Below, in pieces: positions 55,468 through 64,000 of a DNA stretch of 64,000 nt. Origin of the DNA: Zizania palustris (Eukaryota; Streptophyta; Magnoliopsida; Poales; Poaceae); assembly GCA_019279435.1 (NCBI GenBank), contig JAAALK010000285.1, positions 27,684,371 through 27,748,370 of the forward strand. The letters run 5' to 3'. The translations under genes and the position numbers were made by a program. Under the pieces are notes generated by a model. That model saw nothing but the letters and a program-made list of their open reading frames with translations, searched no databases and was not told where the DNA came from. The first letter of the stretch is position 1. The number at the start of each line of letters is the position of its first letter.

Positions 55468-56463
55468 AGGGAATTCGAGCCACAACGGAAACCTTTACAG
55501 AGCTTTAGTTCTAAACCTCCGCATTTCAACCTTCAAAATTTCCCCAATTCTCTTGAGAGATGAGACCAATGGCGAGGACCAGCACGACAGTTCTGACAGC
55601 GATAGGAACCTCGGCACAGAGGCAGGCCTAGGCAGCATCGGCGGTAGTAGCAATGGAGGGAGCCCCGGGGGGTTCTTGGCCCAAAAACCCGTGAGAGCTC
55701 TGCCCACCGTCCAAGAAGCCGCCGAAGCAAAGCTTCCTCCTTGGGCAATTGACGAGCACAGTGGAGTCCATCGAGGAAGCAGTGGATGAGAAACTGGGCC
55801 CAGGGATGACAACTTGGGTCCCGGGAACGGAAGTGACCACGGTGCCACAGAGCGGAGAGGTGGTGGTCTTCGAGGCCTTCTTTGAAGCGGGGCTGGGTCT
55901 TTCTACTATCAATTTCCTAGCGGAGGTACTAGATATGTTTCACATTACCTTGCCGCAGCTATCTCCAAATGCCATCGCCAAATTGGCTATCTTCGAATGG
56001 GCCCTTTGGGCTGAAGGGTGCGAAGGGAGGTCAGAGATCTTCGCTGCTACCCATGAAGCCTCCTGCCAGCCGAAGCCGCAAGTTGGGTCCGGGAACTCCA
56101 AGGTGCTGGTAGTATTCAGAAGTGTCAACTTCCTGCTTTGGAAGGAGTACTTGAAGAGCTTTTCGGTAAAGGAAATCAACGACTGGTGGTACACCAATTG
56201 GATACTCTGGTGGTTCTACGCCGAAGTTGGGGAATATTCAAGCCTTGCGGGGCCTCTGCAAGAGATATGGTACTGGAACGAGGCTGAAGTTACTTCGGAC
56301 CAAAGCTTGCTATCAATGCGGCTTGGGTTACTTTCTTCGGTGGCCAGGCGCATGAGTATGCGAGACCTAGCCGAAGAATTCATCACCCTCCGGATCCCTC
56401 CTCTCGGAGCTAAGTGGCCGATAGTATTTCAGAATGCTTCGAAGGGAGAGCTTTGAAGCCTGG

Positions 56464-56539
56464 GTAAGTCTCCGTACTTTCTGCACTAACACTGATTAGA
56501 GAACAGATAACATACTTAACAGAATGCTACCTTTTTCAG
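56464..56539 (+). other. Intron in the accessory gene
   Basis: Donor TGG|GTAAGTCTCCG and acceptor CTTTTTCAG|TGGCTC, 76 bp. The reading phase does not carry over exactly, consistent with the small frameshift just upstream. Confidence 0.65.
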
Positions 56540-57149
56540 TGGCTCCCCTGGCGTTAGCCCAGAGCAAATAGCCAGGGCTATAGAACGGGTGCTTGGAGCT
56601 CCTACTGTAATGGAGAAGCAGCGGAGGGTGGAGCTGGTTGGGAGATGGGAACGCTCCAACCGAGTGTGGAGTTCTCTTGGAATGGAGCCTCCTCCCCTGC
56701 CGGACTTCAACTCGACGGAAGTGGTCTCCCGGAAGAGAAAAACCACCACCGAGACCTCCAAGAAGGCTGCTAAGACTCACATCAAGAGAGGGAAAAAGAC
56801 AGCCAAGCTCCCCACACCTTTGTCTTCTCCATCTTTGCTCGGTATCCAGAGCTCCTCTTTGGAGGACTCAGAAGAGAGGGAGTTAAATGTGTAGATGTGA
56901 AAGGAGCTGGAAGGTTACCTGCTGCAAGGCGACGAGGGTGAGTCTCATGCCACATCTGAAGACTCCCTTCGGGAGACTATGGAAGCTGAAGTTGTAGCCC
57001 TCTTCGAACCTTCCATAATTGACTTGGAGCCAGAGTTAGGAAATCCTAGCTCGCCCGTGATCGGAGTAGTGGCAACTGAAAGTCAGGGCTTCGACGTCGG
57101 CTACTCCGGCATAGACATCGTGGCATGACCATGATGAATACCTCCAAAG

Positions 57150-57284
57150 GTATGAGTTTCTAGGGGACCCAGAAATTCTTCCTCAAAGTGTGGACGGAGG
57201 TATACCTTGGAACTCTTCTTTCGAAATTCCTGAAATTACTTTACTGCATCAACAAATATTTAACGAATACCTTGAATTTTGCAG
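57150..57284 (+). other. Probable intron in the accessory gene
   Basis: CCAAAG|GTATGAG to GAATTTTGCAG|ATGTG. Weaker than the other two because the flanking frames contain stops. Confidence 0.45.
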
Positions 57285-57760
57285 ATGTGTCGAGGAGCTG
57301 CGTGGCTCCAACCCCTTGTGGAGATTCGACTCCACTTAGAGTTGAGGCTCCAGTTGAGGTAGTGGCTCCGACGACCGCGGTTGTTTCGGGTTAAGTGACT
57401 CCACCCGAAGGAGCAACGATCGAAGGAGGATCCACTCCAGCCGAAGTAGCAGCTCTGGTTTTTGTACCGCGGAGAGGTAAGGGCAAGATAGGTCTTGGCC
57501 CTCTCCCCTCTTTGACGACGACGCCTTCATCCAATGATCCTTCAGTGGGTGCTTTAGAAGATCTCGCTGAAGACGATCAACAGGCCCTATCTTGGCTCCC
57601 CCTAATGGCTCTATTCCTGGAGCAGTGGATAGGGCTCCAAACTCTTTTGTAACCCTTGGAAAATAAGTGTCAAGAGGTCGGGAGCTCCGAACTGATTTCC
57701 ATCTTGAGAGAACCCAGTGGATCGGAGCTCAACTTGGCCCTCGAAAGGGCTGCCCTTCAG

Positions 57761-57828
57761 GTATGAAACATACAACAAATGTATTTAGTTAATAAAAATT
57801 GCATTGTACTCACTTTGCTTTTTTGCAG
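57761..57828 (+). other. Intron in the accessory gene, phase 0
   Basis: CCTTCAG|GTATGAAAC to CTTTTTTGCAG|CAATTC, 68 bp, AT-rich. The frames on both sides join in phase 0 (…ERAALQ then QFVLARVAA…), which strongly supports splicing. Confidence 0.8.
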
Positions 57829-58738
57829 CAATTCGTCCTCGCTAGAGTGGCAGCGACTTCCAATGAGCTTAAAACCAATTAGCTCAAGAGGAAGGTTACA
57901 ACTCTCCAGAACGTCCTCAAGGCATCTGAAGACAAGACTTTACAACTGGAGGAAGAGGTCCTTGAAGAGCAGAGGGCAAATGCCATTGCGGATGAAGCAC
58001 TCCAGGCCGAATAGCAGACCTGCGCTGCACTCAAATCTTCAATGGTAGAAATCCAAGCTGAGCATATGGTCCTAAGGACCGAGGTTCAAAGGCTTCGAAA
58101 AGCAGAGTCGGACTCCGGCGCTCAGCTAGTAGAGCTTCAGAATTCAGTCAAACAAGCACTATCTCAGAAGAACTACTTGTTATCGAGGATAGCTGAGATC
58201 TCTGCTACTGCTTCTGAGCTATCGAAGGCCGAGGAGAAGCACATCGTGGTTCCTGATCAAACTATGGACACCCTCCGAGGTGTTCTGGAATATTTTGGCA
58301 CGGTGTGCCCCTCGTCTTCATCTGCGGTAAGTGAGCCTCTTGAACGGAAGTTGAAGATGATCCAAGCGACGACAAGGATGATGAAGGCCTCCGGGACTCG
58401 CTACGAAGAGATCTCCGGGCAAGTAGCCGGGATCGGAATCCTTCGACACCTTGAAGCTGTCGAAGTCTCTATTGCTCTAGTGGGGGGTTTGACGCCTGTA
58501 GGCTTCACCGACGAGGACTTGTTGTGGCCTTCCTTGGATGTGGCTTCAGTCTGGGAAGCCTTTCGGGCGACCTGGAAAATAGACCACAAAGTTGCGGCCA
58601 AGGCTTGGATCGACGAAGCCCATCGGCAGAAGTTAGCTCAGACGAAGTCTTCGGCTCCAGCACCACCAGCTCCGCCAACCGACCCGCGGGTTTAGCTCAT
58701 AGGGCGCTCATCTTGTACAAGAAATCATGTAATGTGCT

Positions 58739-60698
58739 TGTTGGACCGGAAACGGCGACCAGAGGGGGGGGGGTGAATGGGAGCTTTTAAAATTTCAGGC
58801 TAAAAATAGCCTTCTGTTTTAATTCGGTCTACAGTGGAACAGGCTTCGAACACAACCTTCGAAGTTCTGTTTCGGAGGTATTTGACGGCTCCGACCACAG
58901 GCTTCGCAAGGAGCAAAAGTTCGAAGCCAAGAAGACTTCGCTCCAACCACAACCCCAAAAAATCAACTTTGCTAAGTCAGTGCAGGGTCCGCACACAGGG
59001 TGCTTCGAGCAGGCTTCGCACTTCACCCTTCGCAAGAGCAGACTACCCTTTGAGAACTTCGACCAAATACTTAGCGACAGCAACTGGTGCTGGGCTTCGT
59101 ACTTCGAAGGTCTAAACGCACACTAAACGGACTTTGCTAGGGGCTTTGACACGAGAAGGAAACGGGCTTCGATCAGGGCTTCCCTAGTAAACAGCGAGGT
59201 CTACCCTCCAGTTACACAGAGCGAAAGCACACTGAAAAAGCACACTCCACACAAAACACACTTCGCCTAGACAGGCTTCGGTGCACTACTACTAGCGAGG
59301 TATGCAAACAAGCTCAAGCAGAAACTTAACACAGAAGCAGGGCTTCGCTGCTTGAACAAGGAACACAATAAATGAACTCACAGGATGAATACAACGTGTG
59401 GTGTCTAGTACAGGAGCTCAACAGTGAATGCTCAAAGTATTAAATGTTACCTACCCAGCCCCCATATTTATAGCCACTATTCACCCAAGTGAATTGACTG
59501 CTTTACCCCTAGGGTTTACATTGGTTTTGTCTCTACAGAACAGAGGGGTACAAAAGGTAGTCAACTTTATTTTGGAGGCTTCTCTGTCAGCTTTGCAGAG
59601 AGGACAGCGTCAGCTTTTTGTAGAGCAGACATTGTCAGCCTTTACAGTCTTTGACTTTTCTGAAGCCCCCCCTTCGCACGCGAGGGGTGCGGTAGCTTCG
59701 GTGATAAGCCTTGAGCCTGCCGGCCTTCGCTTCACCGAAGATAGCCTCCGATACAGTGACGGTTTTGAGCCGAAGCCATCAAAGCCCTTGGGCCTTCGCA
59801 CCAACACCTTCAAAGTGGACCACCACGGCTTCGCAGCTTCTCCCAGCTCGAACTCCGTCAGTCCGTGTACCGAAGCCATGCATGGCCGAAGTACCACAAG
59901 ACAACAACACTCTGAAGCCCCACCTTCGGAGTACCACCCTTCGAAGTCCCTCCTTCGTCCAAGGCCTCCGCATGAAGCATTCCATGAGCACTTCGTCGCA
60001 GTGTCTCTCCCCGAGCACACTCCTCGACTAACCTCACCCGGACCATGCCTTCGATGCATCTCGACTTCTGAGACCTTCGTCGGGTAATCTTCGAGTGTCT
60101 CCCTCCGGAGCACACATCGAACACCTTGCCTCTGCTGAGGACTTGATCCACCATACTCTGAATTCACTCCTTCCGGAGTACCCTTCAAAGTGCCTCGCCT
60201 TCGAGGACTTTGCCTCGGGGTACCTTCACCCGGAGCCACGCTCCGCACTTACTACCTTCTCCTGGTGCACCTCGACCCGAGGTCCGACCTTGACCCCTTC
60301 GCAGCCTCCGTGACGGAGCTCCCCGCTCCACTGGCATCAAGTCTCCCGCTTGACCCAGGTTCACCTGCTACGACCCGTCCGTCGCCTCTGAAGTCCCCTG
60401 TGCACCACAGACAAGCAGACAAGTGTATCTAGTACCGCGGAGACCTCTCCGGGTTAACAACCTTCGGCACACACTCTGGTGTACCGTCCAAAGTATCGAT
60501 ACCTTCGGTACAGCCAATCATCATGTACTGTCGGACCCCTCCGACAGCACACTCCGCTGCAATAGCTGCAGCAACCAAAACCACCGAACCCTTCGGTGAA
60601 ACCACCTCCGAACCCCTTCAGAGGGACCCCTTCGAATCAGAGGGTAAAAGCCTGTCAATCACTCATCACAGACTCCGAAACCAACCCTTGGTTTCTCA
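58739..60698 (-). repeat. Element C 3' LTR
   Basis: 1,960 bp from TGTTGGACCGGAAACGGCG to GGTTTCTCA on the plus strand. Near its outer end it has a ten-G tract, then a CTTCGAAG-rich interior with repeated CTTCGGAG/CTTCGAAG words at 59,640-60,640. TATTTATA at 59,465-59,472 gives the minus-strand TATA box. The plus-strand 219-codon frame at 59,428-60,087 is not kept in the solo LTR copy. Confidence 0.92.
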
Positions 60699-60713
60699 AT
60701 CTCCCCCTTGATG
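60699..60713 (-). other. Polypurine tract of element C
   Basis: ATCTCCCCCTTGATG on the plus strand, identical to A and B. More PPT-like tracts follow at about 60,867 (ACTCCCCCTG), 60,886 (TACCCCCTTG) and 60,913 (TCTCCCCCTT). Confidence 0.9.
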
Positions 60714-61780
60714 AGTGCATTGACAACCAAATTCAAGTTCAAAAAAATTTGAAAAATTTCAGCACACAAGTGACCATAAAAACTCAAAAACGAGCTAAAT
60801 CATGTCACTTGACAAAAGAATTTTCCTCCGGCAAAACTCCCCTTTGCAAGGTAAAAACTCATAAAAACTCCCCCTGAGTAATTTTACCCCCTTGCTGCAG
60901 AGAACTCAAAATTTCTCCCCCTTTGGCAATGCAAGCATCAAGGAGCATGTAAAAGAAGCATTGCTTGGAAATGAGCAGAATTGCAAAGACACATAAAGCA
61001 AAAATATGCCAACAGTAATACCAGTGATCATGTGCTCAGCTCAATTTAACATTCTCTAAAAACATGATGACAGCATGTGATTTTATCATTTTTGAAATAA
61101 AAGCATCACCACTCAGTCAAGGTAACTAGACAAGTAAAAGTCGGGACTACGCAAAGCTAGTCAATTTCTACTCTAGACAGACAAGTCCAGTTCAAATGGA
61201 GCAATGAAAGCAAACTTGATGATCAATGAATTTTGTTGTTCTTTTTTTTTAATGCCAGGGGTTATTTGTTTATCCACCTTATGCTTTCCAATTAGGCCAA
61301 GCCTAGGCATGAAAGCCATCAGAAGCTTAAAGCAATGATTTTGGCATACACTACACTATTCCAGTTCAGACCAATGTGCAATGGTAAGCAGTCTAGAATA
61401 GAGTAGTGCGACAAACAAACCCACCTGGATCTTTTTTGCTTTGAAGCATACAAATCATGGATTTTTGGAAATTTGATTAAGTGAACAAATTGTTTAGCAC
61501 TTTATGCATATCCATGAGTATGTAGAACAATTTTCCAAGTTGCAATGTTTAGCATCCAGAGAAAAGAAATCTTGCTATCAAGCAGATAAAGGATAGATAA
61601 AGCAGTCCTGCCTAAACATGCTAGATCCAAGACTAAGCAGTGAGCATGATTTGATTTTGGAAATAAACATCATGCACATTGTGTTTTAGATATATTAAAT
61701 AGAGCTGAGCTGACATGATTCATGAATTTATAACAGGCATATAAGTGCAAAAGATGTAAATGCAATTTCACACATGATGA
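60714..61780 (-). other. Element C 3' non-coding region
   Basis: About 1.05 kb with no coding domain. Short blocks such as GGGGTTATTTG and CAATGGTAAGCAGTC are shared with the same region of A and B, so this is a conserved untranslated part of the Sirevirus elements. Confidence 0.7.
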
Positions 61781-64000
61781 GCACATGCAAGGCAATTAAA
61801 GCCTGCTCCCCCCACAAAATGTCGTAAGGGTGACAAATACCCAGTTCCCCACGCAAGTAGGCAAAACGAGACGCATCGAGGGGTTTTGTGAAAATATCGG
61901 CTAGCTGGTGTTGGGTATCAACATATTGAAGTTCAATATCACCCTTCTCATTATGATCTCTGAGAAAATGATATCGCACATCAATGTGTTTGGTTCTGGA
62001 ATGCTGAACCGGGTTGTTTGCAATACAAATAGCACTAGTGTTATACCTGAAAAGTGGAACACTCTTATAATCTAACCCGAAATCCCGCAAAGTGGAAACC
62101 ATCCACAAAATCTGAGAGCAACAGCTAGCTGCAGCAAGATATTCGGCCTCAGCCGTCGATTGTGCAACACTAGACTGTTTGCAGGAAGACTAGCAAACCA
62201 ATGATGTACCCAGAAAATGACAAGTACCAGAGGTACTCTTCCTATCAATCCTACACACAGCAAAATCCGCATCGGAATAACCTCGAAGACATAAAGAGGA
62301 AGACGTTGAATACCATATGCCGAACTCAAGGGTATGTTTGAGATACCTTAGAATGCGTTTTACCGCTTGGCGGTGCGAAGCTCGTGGTGAAGCCTAAAAA
62401 CGAGCGCACAGACACACTGCGAAGTGTATGTCCGGCCTCGTAGCAGTCAAGTAGAGGAGGGAGCTGATCATGCTTCGGAACTCCTTCTGATCTACGGCTT
62501 CTCCATCTTCGTCAGGATCCAATGGTACAGATGTAGCCATTGGAGTGGCGAGGGGCTTCTCATCGGCCATGTCGAATTTCTTGAGCAAGTCCTTGGTGTA
62601 TTTTGTTTGATGGACAAAAGTACCTTTTTTGCCTTGCTTGATTTGCAACCCAAGGAAAAAGGTGAGTTCACCCATCATGGACATTTCAAACTCCCTGCTC
62701 ATGGCATCTGCAAACTCGGCAACCAAAGCATGAGAAGAGCCACCAAAGATGATATCATCCACATAAATCTGAACTAGGAGGAAATTTTTGCCATGCTTGA
62801 GAGTGAACAGGGTTTTATCAACAGAGCCCATCAAATACCCCCGCTCAAGCAGAAAAGACTTAAGTCTATCATACCATGCCCGAGGGGCCTGCTTGAGTCC
62901 ATAAAGAGACTTATGAAGTTTAAGGACTTTATGTGGGTATTTGGGGTTTTCAAAACCAGGGGGTTGTTTTACATAAACATCTTCGCCTATGAAGCCATTA
63001 AGAAAAGCACTTTTGACATCCATTTGATAGAGTTTGAATCCTCGGGATGTCACAAAGGCAAGAAAAATCATAATGGCCTCAAGATGAGCAACAGGTGCAA
63101 AAGTTTCAGTAAAATCAATCCCTTCTAATTGAGAATAACCCTGAGCTACGAGTCTAGCCTTGTTTCTAACTATAGTCCCATCCTCCCCTTGTTTGTTTTT
63201 GAAAATCCATTTTGTTCCAATGAAATGAACATTTGGTGGAGGATCAACTAGAGACCAGACTTGGTGTCTCTCAAAATTTTCAAGTTCTTCATGCATGGCA
63301 TTGATCCAACTAGAATCAGAAAGTGCATGACTAACATCTAAAGACTCGAAAGAAGCAACAAAAGCGGAATCAATGAAATGAGCATGAGAACGTGTTACCC
63401 TTTGATCAAGCTCACCAATGATCTGCTCGGGAGGATGCATCCTTTCAACATGGTGTGGAGCCTCGCGGTGGGATGCAGTCTCCCCCTCAACTTGTGCGTT
63501 GGAGTGGTCCAAGATGACCGATGTCGAGGCAGTTGCTTCGGGACCTCGTGCCGAAGTGGTCAAAGCGGGGTCAACTTCGGGGGTTGATGTCGAGGGTAGT
63601 AGGGGTTCATCCTCGAAATCTCCGGGATCTTCTTCTTCGAAGATGGTCTGTTCCATGTCGTGTTCATTTGCCTGTTCAAAAGCAAAACTAACAGAGGGGG
63701 TTGATTCATCAAAAGTCACATCACATGACTCGATGACAGTGTTAGTCTCCAAATTATAAACATGATAAGAATGACCATGAGTAGTATAACCCAAAAAGAT
63801 TCCGTCAGAAGATCGCGACTCAAATTTGTCCAAATTACTATGTTTTAGGATAAAGCAACGACAGCCAAAAACTCGAAGATGAGTAACCTTGGGCTGTCTC
63901 CCAAAACGTAGCTCATAAGATGTCAAATTCAAAATTGAGCGCAAGAAGATTCGGTTTGAGATGTAACATGCAGTGTTCATGGCCTCAGCCTAGAATTTTC
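61781..64000 (-). pseudogene. Element C integrase C-terminus, reverse transcriptase and RNase H
   Basis: The main frame 62,394-63,980 starts in the integrase C-terminal part (MNTACYISNRIFLRS, TSYELRFGRQPKVTHLRVFG). It passes an acidic linker (about residues 110-200) and carries RT (WSLVDPPPNVHFIGTKWIFK, QMDVKSAFLNGFIGEDVYVK) with the active site YVDD at 62,754-62,765. It stops at about 62,394 (a TAG). RNase H continues (SDADFAVCRIDRKSTSGTC) past a second stop near 62,192 to HQLADIFTKPL (about 61,860). Another TAG lies near 63,990, just before the ATG, so even this element is interrupted. The remainder is outside the window. Confidence 0.9.

Larger units (their letters stand above)
55560..58695 (+). 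pseudogene. Spliced accessory gene remnant with gypsy-type transposon domain and coiled coil
   Basis: ATG 55,560 is in frame with the long segment ending at 56,456, but two stops intervene (after AQRQA and SWPKNP). That segment (FLAEVLDMFHITLPQLSPNA ... NDWWYTNWILWWFY) resembles the domain annotated in databases as putative gypsy type transposon. A frameshift near 56,450 precedes intron 1 (56,464-56,539). Exon 2 is basic (RKRKTTTETSKKAAKTHIK) then acidic. A probable intron (57,150-57,284) leads to exon 3, and intron 57,761-57,828 to exon 4, a coiled coil (LQLEEEVLEEQRANAIADEA) ending at 58,693-58,695 with a Pro-rich tail. Several further stops make it a pseudogene. Function unknown. Element C begins 44 bp after it. 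Confidence 0.65.
58739..64000 (-). mobile_element. Copia retrotransposon C (Sirevirus type), 3' two-thirds
   Basis: 3' LTR 58,739-60,698, PPT 60,699-60,713, 3' non-coding region, RNase H, RT and integrase reading leftwards from the window end. The pol frame 62,394-63,980 is open for 528 codons, the best preserved pol in the window. Gag, protease and the 5' LTR lie outside. It inserted just after the accessory gene; the five bases left of the LTR are GTGCT. Its LTR matches the solo LTR inside element A. Confidence 0.9.

Noticed and set aside
59428..60087. 219-codon plus-strand frame in the C LTR, and a 203-codon frame at 26,300-26,911 in the solo LTR
   Set aside because: They lie antisense inside LTRs, have a low-complexity Ser/Pro composition from the CTTCGAAG repeats, and homologous positions are read in different frames in the two copies, so the protein is not conserved.

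Overview
The window is a stack of nested LTR retrotransposons from a plant nuclear genome, most likely a grass. No host protein-coding gene, rRNA, tRNA or CRISPR array could be supported. The grass assignment is inference: several superfamily lineages typical of grass repeats occur together (Sirevirus-type copia, Tat-type gypsy with antisense genes, Del/Tekay-type and other gypsy), the insertions are deeply nested, and the LTRs are long. Almost every coding stretch is broken by stops or frameshifts, many of them CGA-to-TGA or CAG-to-TAG changes as expected from decay of methylated DNA.

Layout. 1-414 is the end of a plus-strand Sirevirus-like LTR, abutting gypsy F (415-4,478, plus), which has lost most of both LTRs and part of pol. 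About 4,641-12,989 is a minus-strand copia J whose leader is interrupted by a second copy of the same family, copia I (4,780-11,502, TATGG/CATGG duplication). J in turn abuts the 3' end of a plus-strand relative, K (12,990-13,870), which is cut by Tat-like gypsy G (LTR 13,871-14,562, plus).

G is split by two large minus-strand Sirevirus-type copia elements. Element A (15,905-29,223, perfect TCCGA duplication) lies in gag, and element B (30,162-42,587, ATGAT/ACGAT) lies in the protease region. A carries a solo LTR (25,343-27,321) of another Sirevirus family inside its 5' LTR. B carries an internal 2.2-kb tandem duplication. G resumes at 42,593 (reverse transcriptase) and breaks at about 43,808 into gypsy H (Del/Tekay-like, to 50,829).

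Right part. 50,830-53,801 holds minus-strand, intron-containing gene remnants and arrays of a short motif, probably the pol-to-3'LTR part of G or of another Tat element. 53,802-54,592 is an I/J-family LTR. From 54,594 a probable minus-strand LTR is followed by a plus-strand, spliced gene remnant (55,461-58,695) with its own TATA box, resembling the accessory antisense genes of Tat elements. 58,739 to the window end is copia C, a minus-strand Sirevirus and the best preserved element; its 5' end lies outside.

How the parts work together: in each copia element gag makes the particle, protease and integrase process and insert, and reverse transcriptase/RNase H copy RNA between the PBS and PPT. 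Here these are mostly fossils. The relative order of insertion can be read directly: G interrupted K; A and B interrupted G; the solo LTR interrupted A; I interrupted J; J interrupted K; C interrupted the spliced accessory gene.
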